Below are positions 8,603 to 17,350 of a stretch of 64,000 nucleotides of DNA, in pieces; positions within the stretch are counted from its first letter, which is position 1, and every line of letters begins with the position of its first letter. Source of the DNA: CAZHRC01 sp964533865 (GTDB lineage: Bacteria; Bacillota; Clostridia; Tissierellales; Peptoniphilaceae). The notes below the pieces were generated by a model that saw only the letters and a program-made list of their open reading frames with translations, was not told the origin of the DNA and made no database searches. The stretch covers positions 1 to 64,000 of the forward strand of contig CAZHRC010000005.1 in the NCBI GenBank assembly GCA_964533865.1. Reading direction: 5' to 3'. The position numbers and the translations under genes are program-made.

Positions 8603-10065
8603 CGGTTCACCTCAGCCTCAAGGGCCTTGCGGTCGATTTTACCGTTGTTGGTCAATGGGAACCGTTCGATGATTTTAATGATTTTAGGAACCATATAGGA
8701 AGGGACTCGTTCCCCGAGAGCGACCTTAACCATCTTGACATCGACGCCGTTTGCAGTGATGTAACCCTTCAAGTGGCCGATGCGCCCGTCTCTATAGTGG
8801 GGAAGAACAACTGCTTGGCTGACCCCTTCAATGGCTTTTAGGTTCTCTTCAATATCGCCGAGTTCGATACGATAACCTTTAAATTTCACTTGAAAATCCA
8901 GCCTGCCGTGGAAGTGAAGTAGCCCATCTTTCAGTTGTGCTTTATCGCCAGTATGGTAACAGTAATCCTCGCCGACTTTTTCAAACTTTTCAGCGGTCAA
9001 CTCCGCCATGCCGTAGTAACCGTGGCTGGTGCTGTCGCCGAGAATGTGGAGCTCGCCTTTTTCGCCGTCGGGTAGAGGGGTACCCTTCTCGTCGACGATT
9101 AGTAGCTTTGTGCCGTTTTTGGGATAACCCACCGGCAATGGCGTCGGATCCTCTGCCATCTCTCGAGTGATTTCGATGGAAGTCACTGCACAAGTCGCCT
9201 CAGAGGGGCCATAAGTATTGACGACTCGCGCCTTTGGAAAACGGTCCATCAGCTTTAGGGCGGTAGTGTTATTGAGCACCTCCCCACAAAACAAGAAAGT
9301 GCGTAGGTGTGGTAGGAGATCCTCGTTAAAGGATTTGTCCGCTAAGCACAAATCTGCAAAAGAAGGGGTGGACACCCATTCTGTGACACCAGAAGTTCTA
9401 AACGTTTGAAACAACTGTTTATAGCTGTTTTGAACCTCTTTATCCACAGAAAAAATCGTCCCACCAGAGGCGATGGAGAGGTACAGATCCATCACTGACA
9501 AGTCAAACGAGTAGGGCGCTTGATTTAAAAATACAGGTTGTTTCGTATCAAATAACGTCAATCCCCACTGGATAAAAGCGTCGAGATTGCGACGGGTGAT
9601 ACAAACCCCTTTCGGCGTTCCCGTGCTACCAGAAGTGAAAATAGCGTAATAATCATCGTATTCACCTACCTGATCTTCAGAAGTGATGGTCACAGGATGC
9701 GTTTGGCAGATCTCTTCCATCTCTTCATAAGAGAGGCCACTTTCATAGGGTTCCACCGCCAGTACCAACTCCGGTGCAATCGCCTCAATAATACCAGCCG
9801 TCCGATCCAATGGGTTTGAAATATCCACAGGCACATAAGCGTGGCCAGATTTGGCGCAAGCAAAGAAAGCGACCAACATCATCCCTGCTTTATGACCATA
9901 GACGACAACGGGTTTTTTGTTTGTCGTATGTTCTTTTATGTACGATGCCAGTCGATCCGAGCGAGTTTCAAGCTCGCCATAGGTCATCACCTCGTCACCG
10001 TTGACAAAAGCTATACTATCGCCATTAGTCGCGGCGTGGGTTGCAAGATAATCTAAAATCGTCAA
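8599..10065 (-). CDS. dltA: DltA, D-alanine--D-alanyl carrier protein ligase
   Basis: DltA activates D-alanine with ATP and loads it onto DltC in the cytosol. The 488-residue adenylate-forming enzyme shows the P-loop-like IFTSGSTGTPKG, the VNTYGPSEAT motif, the YHTGDKAQ aspartate and the C-terminal lysine in NNGKIDRKAL. It is the first gene of dltABCDX. GAGGAGG precedes the ATG, and a strong promoter and a hairpin leader lie upstream. D-alanylation lowers wall negative charge and commonly gives resistance to cationic peptides. Confidence 0.96.
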   Translation of the reverse strand: MTILDYLATHAATNGDSIAFVNGDEVMTYGELETRSDRLASYIKEHTTNKKPVVVYGHKAGMMLVAFFACAKSGHAYVPVDISNPLDRTAGIIEAIAPELVLAVEPYESGLSYEEMEEICQTHPVTITSEDQVGEYDDYYAIFTSGSTGTPKGVCITRRNLDAFIQWGLTLFDTKQPVFLNQAPYSFDLSVMDLYLSIASGGTIFSVDKEVQNSYKQLFQTFRTSGVTEWVSTPSFADLCLADKSFNEDLLPHLRTFLFCGEVLNNTTALKLMDRFPKARVVNTYGPSEATCAVTSIEITREMAEDPTPLPVGYPKNGTKLLIVDEKGTPLPDGEKGELHILGDSTSHGYYGMAELTAEKFEKVGEDYCYHTGDKAQLKDGLLHFHGRLDFQVKFKGYRIELGDIEENLKAIEGVSQAVVLPHYRDGRIGHLKGYITANGVDVKMVKVALGERVPSYMVPKIIKIIERFPLTNNGKIDRKALEAEVNR

Positions 10066-10089
10066 GAAAATCCTCCTCTACAAATACTC

Positions 10090-10120
10090 ACCACCCCAGC
10101 CAAAGTTTGGTCGAAGTGGT
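10090..10120 (-). promoter_or_regulatory. Hairpin in the dltA leader
   Basis: On the minus strand ACCACUUCG and its near-complement GGGGUGGU enclose a CCAAA/UUUGG stem, giving a near-perfect hairpin of about 14 pairs (several are GU) in the roughly 70-base leader between the promoter and the dltA ribosome site. There is no U tract, so it is not a simple terminator. A role in mRNA stability or protein binding is inferred. Confidence 0.5.
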
Positions 10121-10143
10121 ATAGTTATCATACATCAATTAAC

Positions 10144-10172
10144 ATAATAATTCTATAGCAAAAATGTGTAAA
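10144..10172 (-). promoter_or_regulatory. Sigma-A-type promoter of the dlt operon
   Basis: The minus strand reads TTTACA, a 17-base spacer, then TATTAT, about 80 bases before the dltA start. Both hexamers differ from consensus at only one position. Confidence 0.7.
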
Positions 10173-10494
10173 AACCATGGCGCAATTATGAAGATTTTAT
10201 GACAGTGGTTTGATTAGTAGCAAGCCGAAAAATGAGGAGATGTATTTTATAGACGAAGACTTGCACAAAAGTCCCTATAAATTTTAATTAGCATGTGTTA
10301 TTATTAATATATCAAAAGTGTGGTACATTAAAATTGTTCAATGCTGAAGAGAGGTCAAAAAGTTTATAGTAGGAAAACGATATAAAGCACGATGGGAAAA
10401 AGATCTGAGGTTTTGCGGTAGCCTTTAGAGTCGTTTTACAGTGGAAGATAGAGAGGGTGGAAGTCGTATAAAAAAATGAAAGGTGGTCGATGAG

Positions 10495-10611
10495 ATGAAA
10501 AGTAACAAAAAGTATGGGTTAATAGCGTTATGGATAGGTAGCGGGATTGGTTTACTTCTCACGCCATTTGTTGCGAATGAGATGACACAGAAAGCACATA
10601 CCGTAAACTAA
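10495..10611 (+). CDS. Tiny membrane peptide A
   Basis: A 38-residue frame begins MKSNKKYG, has one hydrophobic stretch (LIALWIGSGIGLLLTPFVA) and ends with a short polar tail. AAAGGTGG lies 8 bases before the ATG. A second tiny membrane frame begins 17 bases after its stop. No family is recognised. Placement upstream of a ComP-like kinase and regulator makes a peptide-signalling or bacteriocin-related role conceivable, but this is inference. Confidence 0.45.
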   Translation: MKSNKKYGLIALWIGSGIGLLLTPFVANEMTQKAHTVN

Positions 10612-10628
10612 CGGAGTTGGCATCAGCA

Positions 10629-10742
10629 ATGGATATTTGTCAATACTTGGCTTGTTTCATTGTATGCTTAGTTTTCTTCGCGCCGATATTTATCAAAAGC
10701 GGTTCACTGATCATGTCATGGTTAAGAGAAGAGAAATACTAA
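10629..10742 (+). CDS. Tiny membrane peptide B
   Basis: A 37-residue frame starts MDICQYLA and has one hydrophobic helix (ACFIVCLVFFAPIFI) and a charged tail, SWLREEKY. GGAG stands 11 bases before the ATG. It follows peptide A closely and is itself followed by a hairpin terminator, so the two could form a small operon. No homologue is recognised. Confidence 0.45.
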   Translation: MDICQYLACFIVCLVFFAPIFIKSGSLIMSWLREEKY

Positions 10743-10750
10743 ATAAATCG

Positions 10751-10795
10751 TACCGCCAGTAAAGAATTCGTTTTAGGAATGATTTTCTGGCGGTA
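10751..10795 (+). terminator. Hairpin terminator after tiny peptides A and B
   Basis: TACCGCCAG and CTGGCGGTA form a perfect 9-pair stem, extended inward by several AT pairs, with TTTCATT after it. The T tract is short, so termination strength is uncertain. Confidence 0.55.
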
Positions 10796-10888
10796 TTTCA
10801 TTGAAAGATTCAGGGAGCGGGAGTCTTTCATCAGTAGTCATGTGAAAGTCTTTTACTTTAACCTAATATTTGGTATATTAGCTATCAG

Positions 10889-11029
10889 ATGAGGAAGTTC
10901 TTTGAAGCGGCGAATATTCTCGACGTATTTGGTGGTATGGCCATCTCAATTCTTATTGTCTCGATGGCGAGTTTTGTAATGTTGTTGCTAATTATTATTT
11001 TAATATGCCAGTGTTGTCAAAAAATGTGA
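10889..11029 (+). CDS. Possible tiny membrane peptide C
   Basis: A 46-residue frame starts MRKFFEAAN, has a strongly hydrophobic middle (about residues 18-40) and ends CQCCQKM. There is no convincing ribosome site. A promoter-like TTTACT, 16-base spacer and TATATT ends only a few bases before the ATG, so it may not be translated. The rest of the 1,170-base gap between dltA and the kinase (10066-11237) holds the dlt promoter, peptides A and B and AT-rich sequence in which I see nothing further. Confidence 0.25.
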   Translation: MRKFFEAANILDVFGGMAISILIVSMASFVMLLLIIILICQCCQKM

Positions 11030-11237
11030 ACTGATATAATTCATAAAACGATACCCTTGGTATTTATATGTATTCATTTTTTTAGGTCAACTGACTTGTA
11101 ATAATATTTATTCTTTGCGATAGTGTTAAAAAAGTTAGATATAAACCCAATATTTATGGATGAAGATGAAACCACTGATTCGAAATAGGAGTTATTGTGA
11201 ACAGGATGGGAACGCTTAGTACTGACAGGAGACTTTT

Positions 11238-12677
11238 ATGAAACGTCATCACAATTTATGGTTAACGGCTATCATGATCGTCCAATCGCTGTATTTTTTA
11301 TGGTATATCTGGGTGATTAAGCAGCGTGAAATCGGGATGGTTGGTACGATTGTTGTCGTTGTCGCCTATCTTTTTACGGTCATGAGTTTTGATTTGCAAG
11401 TCAATCATCCCAGTGCATCAAAAATACTGCGGCATCTTACGATTCTATTCCTATTAGCGTCATGCTATATGTTAGGTATTGTGACGAAATGGGATGTAGG
11501 GCATTGGTTGATGATGCCATTATCACTATTTTTCAAGGTTATGCGGTGATCGTTGGCGTATCGGCTTGTTTATTGAGTGACGAATGCAAATTTTTGAGCA
11601 CACCTCTATCCATCCTGATAGGGTTGACGCTTTTCACTGTCTACCTTTTTAGATATGACTATTTGTATGTCAACATCGTTTACAAGGTGATTCTTTGCGG
11701 TATTTTCTTGGTACCGATTATGATTGCGATTCTGGTAATAAAGAAAACGAAGGGCGTGAACAGCATGTCTTTAAACTACCTGATTATTTTTGGATGGTTG
11801 AACTTGTTGGTTCTGGTCGTCGTTTTGAGCAATTATTTTTTTATTTCGTCGTTTATGAGCGTTTACGGTATTCCTTTATATTGCGCGTTGTGCCTTGGCT
11901 ATATTTATTTCAGGATAAGCCAAACCATGCTACATCGCGATGAAAAATGGGATCTGGATACCATCAAAACCTTTGTAGATAGTGGAGAACACTGGATTCT
12001 TGGAGTGATGTTGGCAATGTATTTCATCGTATCATATGGCGTCGTATATGGGGTGGGCGCCATAGTTATGGCACTTATTTTGCTCAAGGAAGGTGTTGAA
12101 CGCAATTTGAAGCACCAGAAATTTAAGGACATCTTTAGAGATGAGGTTACCATGCAAATGTTGAGACAACGTGTGCTAAAAGATCGACAGAGCATAGAGG
12201 CGTTTTATAATGAGTTTTTACACAATGACATCCAACAAGATCTGATGTACTTAAAAATAGAACTCAGCAATCGATACCCTAAAGAGGAAGAGGTGTTGAT
12301 CAAAGTTTTTGATGCCACCCTTGAAAGAGTGAGAGGGATGGCTTAGTCAAGTCGGCAGAACTGGTTGACAAATATTCGATCGACCTTAACCAGTATGCAA
12401 AATTATTGGAAAAGTAAAGTGTTGATCGACTTTTATTGTGATGAAAACATCTTCTTAACAGCTCCATACGATGAGGGGGTGTACCGTATTGTCCGCGAGG
12501 TGATCAATAACATTTACAAGCATTCTGGGAGTGGATTTGCATCATTGTCCTTGAGCATCAAAGAGGATAGGATTTGGATCTGCTCTGAAAACCCGATCGA
12601 GGTAGAGGAAACTGAGTCGCTATTTCAAGAAGGTCGGGGTATTCGAAGTCGATATTAAAGTACCGATTCAATGGTAG
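11238..12677 (+). pseudogene. ComP-like sensor histidine kinase, disrupted
   Basis: The pieces of one kinase are spread over different frames. Frame 1 from ATG 11238 gives several membrane helices and stops at 11549. The protein continues in another frame (open from before 11462 to a TAG at 12344-12346) with more helices and the His-containing block EFLHNDIQQDL. A third frame carries DGLVKSAELVDKYSID near 12343-12400. The second frame resumes with the N-box REVINNIYKHS. The normal ending FEVDIKVPIQW (12642-12677) is out of frame with that, and the G-box segment before it is missing. Its stop lies seven bases from the response-regulator start, as expected for the original operon. Frameshifts near 11540, 12340 and 12405 plus an internal deletion near 12635 make real decay more likely than a single sequencing error. 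Confidence 0.75.
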
Positions 12678-12684
12678 GTATCAC

Positions 12685-13302
12685 TTGAAAATTATATTGA
12701 TTGAAGATCATAAACTGATCTGCGATTCATTGTGTGAGATGATTCAATCGAAAATCTCAGGGTCTATTGTAGAAGGCATCAGCGATCCATTTAAGCTCTC
12801 TTATGTAGAAAAGAAAGTACAAAAAGAAGATCCGGATCTCCTTCTTATCGACATTGGCATTAGACGATTGATTGATATGGACGGGCTAGAACTCACGAAA
12901 CACTTGGTCGATCGATACACGAGTATCCGTATTGCGATTTTGACAGGGTATGCCAAAGTATTGTTCAAGAAAGAAGCGCAGGAAAATGGTGCTAGGGCTT
13001 ATTTGTTAAAAGATGCGAGCGCATCGGTGCTTGTGGACACTATTTTAAAGGTTGTCGCAGTCGAGCATTTGCTAAAAGACAAGGTCGTGTTGGATTTTGA
13101 TTTGACTTCGGAAGAAATTGCGATCATTCAGAGGTATAGCAGTGGTAGCAGTCGACAAGAAATTGCACAACAATTGAATATCAGCATCAAAACTTTGGCG
13201 AATAGGCTGTGTGTGATTTATGAAAAGCTTTATGTCAGCAATTATCAGGAGATGATAGCGAAGGCAGTGGAAATAGGGTGTTTAAACGATAAATGGCTAT
13301 AA
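12685..13302 (+). CDS. LuxR/NarL-type response regulator
   Basis: This 205-residue DNA-binding response regulator has a receiver domain in residues 1-125, with the acidic pair in LIEDHK, the phospho-acceptor aspartate in LLLIDIG and the conserved lysine in LLKDAS. A helix-turn-helix follows in residues 140-200 (EIAQQLNISIKTLANRL). It starts with TTG and a weak AGGT site. Its partner kinase just upstream is broken, so it may be an orphan or respond to another kinase. Candidate targets are the nearby small-peptide genes. The base composition is more AT-rich than the dlt operon. Confidence 0.85.
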   Translation: MKIILIEDHKLICDSLCEMIQSKISGSIVEGISDPFKLSYVEKKVQKEDPDLLLIDIGIRRLIDMDGLELTKHLVDRYTSIRIAILTGYAKVLFKKEAQENGARAYLLKDASASVLVDTILKVVAVEHLLKDKVVLDFDLTSEEIAIIQRYSSGSSRQEIAQQLNISIKTLANRLCVIYEKLYVSNYQEMIAKAVEIGCLNDKWL

Positions 13303-13593
13303 AATGCCGGTGCAAGGCACTGTGCTGGTCAAGAACCAAATGATCCAAAAATATTTGCCAAATAGTCACTAGCTTTTCAATGGGAGGAGATTCGATAATA
13401 GAGTCAGGAGGTGGTTCCAATGGAAAGTGATGATGACGTACCGAAATGAATTCTAAAATCGAATCTAGCTATAGAAGTGATGAAAGACCATGAGTTAACA
13501 TGCAATGGATCTTTTCAGTTCAATGGTGCGAGGAGGTGTCAAGTTGAATCGAGCCATTGGCTTGATCACACAAGCTTTTGACAAGGAGGGATC
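13303..13593 (+). other. Intergenic stretch with degenerate short frames
   Basis: Several good ribosome-site sequences (GGAGGAG at 13384, AGGAGGTGG near 13408, GAGGAGGTG near 13531) precede frames of only 9 to 34 codons. None looks like a known peptide. This fits a decayed small-gene region, but nothing here can be called a gene with confidence. Confidence 0.4.
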
Positions 13594-13764
13594 ATGGATG
13601 TCGACAACAAATATGTGAAACGGTTGGTGGAGTATTTTCTCTGGGTGCCTTTCGCGGCAATACTGCTCATCCCCTTCGGAGCTTTTCATTTTCTGGTTCT
13701 TGAAAAAGAACCTGTGACTTGGTGGAGGTGTCTATCTCTAGTATTCCCTATATCGGTGCTGTGA
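13594..13764 (+). pseudogene. N-terminal piece of a membrane thioredoxin-like protein
   Basis: ATG 13594 follows an excellent AAGGAGGG and encodes MDVDNKYVKRLVEYFLWVP with a membrane helix (FAAILLIPFGAFHFLVL) before a TGA at codon 57. The thioredoxin-like frame that overlaps it has only a TTG start without a good ribosome site. Together they look like one membrane-anchored protein split by a frameshift around 13720-13760. Two overlapping coupled genes remain possible. Confidence 0.5.
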
Positions 13765-14237
13765 TTGGGTTTTTGCCTTTCAACTTGATTTACAGGCGAA
13801 AACCGCCGTACCTACAAGGTGTTTTTAAGTATTTATCTCTAGGAGCGGTCGTTCTTGGGATAGGGATTATAGTAAGTCAAAAAGACAATGCTGATATTGT
13901 CATTCGCGAACCGGATTATCTATTAGAAGTGGTTAGGGAGCAAGCGCCAGAAAAAGGGGAGAATTATCTCATTTTCACCTCGGATAATTGCCCATATTGT
14001 GTTAAAATGAGAACGAATTACAGAAAAATAGCTAATTATCATAAGGGTACCTCGGTTAACTACATCGATTTGACGGATCAAGCCTTTAAAGCGAATCCTG
14101 AGATTATGAAAAAATTAGAAACGTTGAAAATCACAAAACTTCCCACCATCGTCAAAATGAAAGACGGCAAACTCGTGAAGTCACATAAAGGAACACAGAC
14201 GATGAAGGAATTGGAAATCTTTTTTGGAAGGGAATAG
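13719..14237 (+). CDS. Membrane-anchored thioredoxin-like protein
   Basis: The 172-residue frame has two membrane segments (about 8-22 and 38-52) and an external thioredoxin-like domain. The domain has the active-site motif DNCPYCVKM near residue 90 and the cis-proline in TKLPTIVKMKDGK near 145, ending LEIFFGRE. It resembles the thioredoxin-like accessory proteins found beside bacteriocin genes; that comparison is from general knowledge, not a search. The TTG start is weak, and the true N-terminus is probably ATG 13594 in a shifted frame. A four-helix membrane protein follows 23 bases downstream. Confidence 0.7.
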   Translation: MVEVSISSIPYIGAVIGFLPFNLIYRRKPPYLQGVFKYLSLGAVVLGIGIIVSQKDNADIVIREPDYLLEVVREQAPEKGENYLIFTSDNCPYCVKMRTNYRKIANYHKGTSVNYIDLTDQAFKANPEIMKKLETLKITKLPTIVKMKDGKLVKSHKGTQTMKELEIFFGRE

Positions 14238-14260
14238 AGCGGTGGGATGGAGGGAAAGCT

Positions 14261-14677
14261 ATGAAAAAAACATATGGTCGTTATGTTTCAACTGATCTGG
14301 TCATTGGAGCGTTAGCGTCGATCGTTGTCTGTGCTTACATCGTTATCAGTTATTATGCGGAGAGCGCACTGAAAGTTCGCGCGGAAATGACTTACAATTT
14401 CATTCCTTTGTATCTTTTCCGTAGTTTATCAATTTTTTCTTTGGCGTTAGCGGGAAGGTTATTACACTCTTATGGACGCAGAGATTTTCCGAGAGGGAAG
14501 GCGTATGTGGAACATTCAGCAATAGTCGCTTTTGGTATCTTGGCAGTTGGTGGCGTTGTTTTTCTCTGTTTAAATCTTTATGCACTAACATTAAATCCGA
14601 TTTATCAATTGGCGCTGTTTTTTTCTATTCTGTGTATGGTTCGACGTTCAGCCAAAAATTCTTCTCATTCGCTTTAA
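14261..14677 (+). CDS. Four-helix membrane protein, unknown function
   Basis: This 138-residue protein has four predicted membrane helices (about 12-33, 46-66, 84-106 and 109-130) and a polar C-terminus, KNSSHSL. A GGAGGGAAAG ribosome site lies just before the ATG. It follows the thioredoxin-like gene in the same direction, so co-transcription is likely. I do not recognise the family. An immunity or transport-accessory role would fit the locus but is unsupported. Confidence 0.65.
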   Translation: MKKTYGRYVSTDLVIGALASIVVCAYIVISYYAESALKVRAEMTYNFIPLYLFRSLSIFSLALAGRLLHSYGRRDFPRGKAYVEHSAIVAFGILAVGGVVFLCLNLYALTLNPIYQLALFFSILCMVRRSAKNSSHSL

Positions 14678-14686
14678 TCCGATAGC

Positions 14687-14935
14687 TTGTCTTCGCCGTT
14701 GACCTTCGCTCTTGACCTTGGGATTCCTCTTTGAGGGAGCTGGTTGCGTAATAGACTGAGGGAGGGTTTTGCCCTTAATCCTTTGAACTTGACCATAACG
14801 CCCTTGACCTTAGCATCCTTGCCCTTCACGCCGTTGACCTTTACTGCCTGAAGGGCAACTTCACGTGCAGAAGGCACACTTCACTAGCGAAGCGTCTTTG
14901 CGTGCCCAGCACACTTCACGTTGAGCCCTCGGTCA
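14687..14935. repeat. Modular intergenic repeat, copy 2
   Basis: This copy holds the arm GAGGGAGCTGG...GACTGAGGGAGGGTTTT, several TTGACCTT words and a GTGC/GCAC module (CACGTGCAGAAGGCAC), all matching copy 1 in reverse orientation. Unlike copy 1 it lacks the full opposing arm, so it looks like a half element. It starts within ten bases of the upstream gene's stop. Confidence 0.75.
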
Positions 14936-15364
14936 CAATATATCGCTAATCTGGCAACTCCAAGCCCAATGGTATGGGAGAGCGGTCACTATTATTACAG
15001 AGCTTTTTGATCATCACTCTAAGATGTACAAGCAGTTTTCATGCACCACCGTTGTGGTTATAGCTTATTAGGATGAGGGTTGTCTTCGAGGCACAGGATT
15101 GTAACCAAAATGTAGCCGGATTGTAAATGTTTTGTCACGACATTTAAGAGCAGCGATGATACACTTTAAAGTAACGGTTGTCGGGAATGATGAGTAGAAA
15201 AACGTTAACCCAATCCTTTGACTCTAGGTTTTAAATTAAGTGTAAGGGGCTTATCGATCGACAACAAAAATATTATCACTAAAGGTGTCACAAATAGGTG
15301 GCGCCAAACGGATTAATAGTGAAGGCAGATGAATGGTGGGACGAAATGAGAAAGGAGGATTGGT
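14936..15364 (+). promoter_or_regulatory. Intergenic region with paired 9-base direct repeats
   Basis: GGATTGTAA occurs at 15096-15104 and again at 15118-15126, 22 bases apart start to start, about two helical turns. Similarity extends into the flanks. Such spacing is typical of sites bound by response regulators. A weak promoter-like pair (TTGTCA, then GATGAT after 17 bases) follows near 15132-15160. Nothing else is evident in this stretch. Confidence 0.4.
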
Positions 15365-15646
15365 GTGAAGAGAAGATTGATCGCGATGGTATTGGTGTGT
15401 GGTATGGTATTTGGACCGGTGTCGGTGGTGTATGCCACAGGCGATGACGTAGAAAAACTGGAGATCGTAGAAAATAGTGAAGAAATCGTTTCTTCTGCTC
15501 CTGATCTCCCTTCGGAGGTAGAGGCAATGACATTATTAACCGCTGCTATGGGCTACCGCCATGTTTTCAGCGTTTTGGAGAGCTTGCCATTTGGTGTGTT
15601 GAGTTTTTATGCTGCCAAAGTGCAGACGATGCCGTTGGTTTTTTAG
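15365..15646 (+). CDS. Small secreted protein, possibly truncated
   Basis: A 93-residue frame starts at GTG behind a strong GAAAGGAGG. Residues 1-24 are a clear signal peptide (MKRRLIAMVLVCGMVFGP...VYA). The next 30 residues are acidic, then a hydrophobic C-terminal part follows. No family is recognised. The C-terminal third looks less protein-like than the start, and an alternative frame continues open beyond the stop, so a late frameshift is possible. It is the only secreted product next to the decayed kinase locus, so it could be the locus's effector or signal; this is inference. Confidence 0.5.
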   Translation: MKRRLIAMVLVCGMVFGPVSVVYATGDDVEKLEIVENSEEIVSSAPDLPSEVEAMTLLTAAMGYRHVFSVLESLPFGVLSFYAAKVQTMPLVF

Positions 15647-15751
15647 TCGCGATGACGTTTTGTCGTGGAGAGTTCTAGGGAAACCCATGGAATGGGTGAA
15701 TTCTTATGCTGAGTAGGAGCGTGACACCATCTTTATTATAACTTTTTCTTT

Positions 15752-15778
15752 AGCGGTCTCTTAGAGGCCGCTTTTGTT
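15752..15778 (+). terminator. Rho-independent terminator after the small secreted protein
   Basis: AGCGGTCTC and GAGGCCGCT form a stem with one GU pair and a two-base TT... loop, followed by TTTTGTT. Confidence 0.7.
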
Positions 15779-15856
15779 CTTTGCGGGGTATATATGTACT
15801 GAGAGTGGTTGGGAGTTCTAAACTCTAGGAAACCACTACGAGAGTCATCGTTTTTT

Positions 15857-15865
15857 TGTTATGAT
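15857..15865 (+). promoter_or_regulatory. Extended -10 promoter of the TcyP-like gene
   Basis: TGTTATGAT matches TGnTATGAT and lies 30 bases before the coding start. Just upstream (15796-15832) an AGTGGTT/AACCACT inverted repeat with an inner GAGTT/AACTC pair could be an operator or hairpin. Confidence 0.5.
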
Positions 15866-15894
15866 GAACTTACGCTATAGAAATGAGGGATGAG

Positions 15895-17305
15895 ATGAAG
15901 AATGTATTTTTTAGTGATTTTTTAATGCTCAGTCAAGGGAAGACTTTTCTGAGTATCGGATTGCTCTTAGGCTTGTTTGGCGTGATGTACGCCTTGCAAA
16001 AGAAGAAGGTCGGTTTTTCCCAGAGGATGATCATAGGTACGGGCCTCGGTTTGGTCCTTGGATTTGTAGTCCAGGCGATGGCAGGATTTTCCAATGCGCC
16101 AATGGAAATTCCTTTTGTCGCTGAAACGGCGAAATGGTACGGCCTCTTTGGCAACGGCTTTATTGATCTTATCCGCATGTTGGTCGTGCCTTTGGTAATG
16201 GTCTCTATTATCCACGTGATCATCAACATGGAAGAAGGAGCGAACATTGGCAAGCTCACCCGTACGACATTGATCGTCACGTTGGGTATGGTTGCCGTCT
16301 CGGCGGTGATCGGACTTGCTGTGGGGACGCTGTTTCAAGTGGGGACGGGAATGGGAACGATTCAGGGCACTGCGGAGATCAAGGAAGTGAACACCATTGT
16401 CGATACGTTGAGGGGGCTATTGCCTTCCAACCCTGCTAAGGCGATGGGTTGAGGTCAATATTATTGCTTTGGTCATTTTCGCGGCGTTTTTTGGCGTGGC
16501 AGCGAAACGGATGTCGAAGAAGTATGCCGCCGAGGTGAAGCCCTTTTTCGATGTGATTAACGCTTTACACAAAATCATCATGAGTATTGCGATGACGATT
16601 ATTAAGTACATGCCTTTTGCGGTGATCGCATTACTGGCCAATACCATTGCCCAAAGAGGGCTGGCGAGCGTTTTGACCGTTGGGGTGTTTATCGTTGCTC
16701 TGTACGTAGCGGTTGTGATTATGTTTGTTATCCAGTTGCTCGTCTTGGTGGCGGTTGGGGTGAACCCGGGCACCTATCTTAAAAAGGGCATTCCTCCCAT
16801 GGTGTTGGCGTTTACTTCGCGTTCCAGCGTGGGGACGTTGCCACTGACGATCGAGACGTTGACAGAGAAAATGGGGGTCAACAACGGCACGGCGAGTTTC
16901 GTAGCGGGTTTTGGCACCACAGCTGGTATGCAAGGCTGTGCAGGGATCTTCCCGGCGATGCTACTGGTCTACGTTGCGAACTTGAGCGGAATTCCCATCG
17001 ATTTTACCTTTATCGCGATGGCGGTCATCGTGGTCACCCTCGGCTCCCTTGGGATCGCGGGTATTCCAGGCACAGCGACGATGGCGGCTTCGGTGTCGCT
17101 TTCCGGTATGGGCTTAGCCACTCTATTTCCCATGGTGAGTCCGATTTTAGCTGTGGATCCCATTGTGGACATGGGGCGTACGTTTTTAAACGTGGCAGGT
17201 TCTATGGTCAACGCCATCGTTGTCGATAGGCGACTGGGTCAAATGGATATGAACGCTTTTAACGACCTCTCCATAGGTGACAGGGAGGATAGATCCGATA
17301 AATGA
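15895..17305 (+). pseudogene. tcyP: TcyP-like L-cystine/dicarboxylate symporter (DAACS family), one frameshift
   Basis: The product is a sodium/proton-dependent symporter of the dicarboxylate/amino acid:cation family, closest by eye to the cystine importer TcyP. The first part runs to LLPSNPAKAMG and stops at 16452. The second part is open from before 16469 and continues VEVNIIALVIFAAFFGV without loss. Removing one G from GGG at 16444-16447 joins them into a protein of about 470 residues. Conserved transport motifs are present: AFTSRSSVGTLPLTIE, GTTAGMQGCAG and GIPGTATMA. Perfect continuity suggests either a very recent mutation or a sequence error. The start is placed at ATG 15895 behind GAGGG; an in-frame ATG at 15883 is the alternative. 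Confidence 0.8.
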
Positions 17306-17310
17306 TGAGA

Positions 17311-17350
17311 AAAAGCCATCGAAACCTCGCGAGGTTTCGATGGCTTTTTT
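17311..17350. terminator. Bidirectional terminator between tcyP and the RHH gene
   Basis: AAAAGCCATCGAAACCTCGC pairs perfectly with its complement through 17350, giving a stem of about 18 pairs with A and T tracts on either side. It serves both converging genes. Confidence 0.9.
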
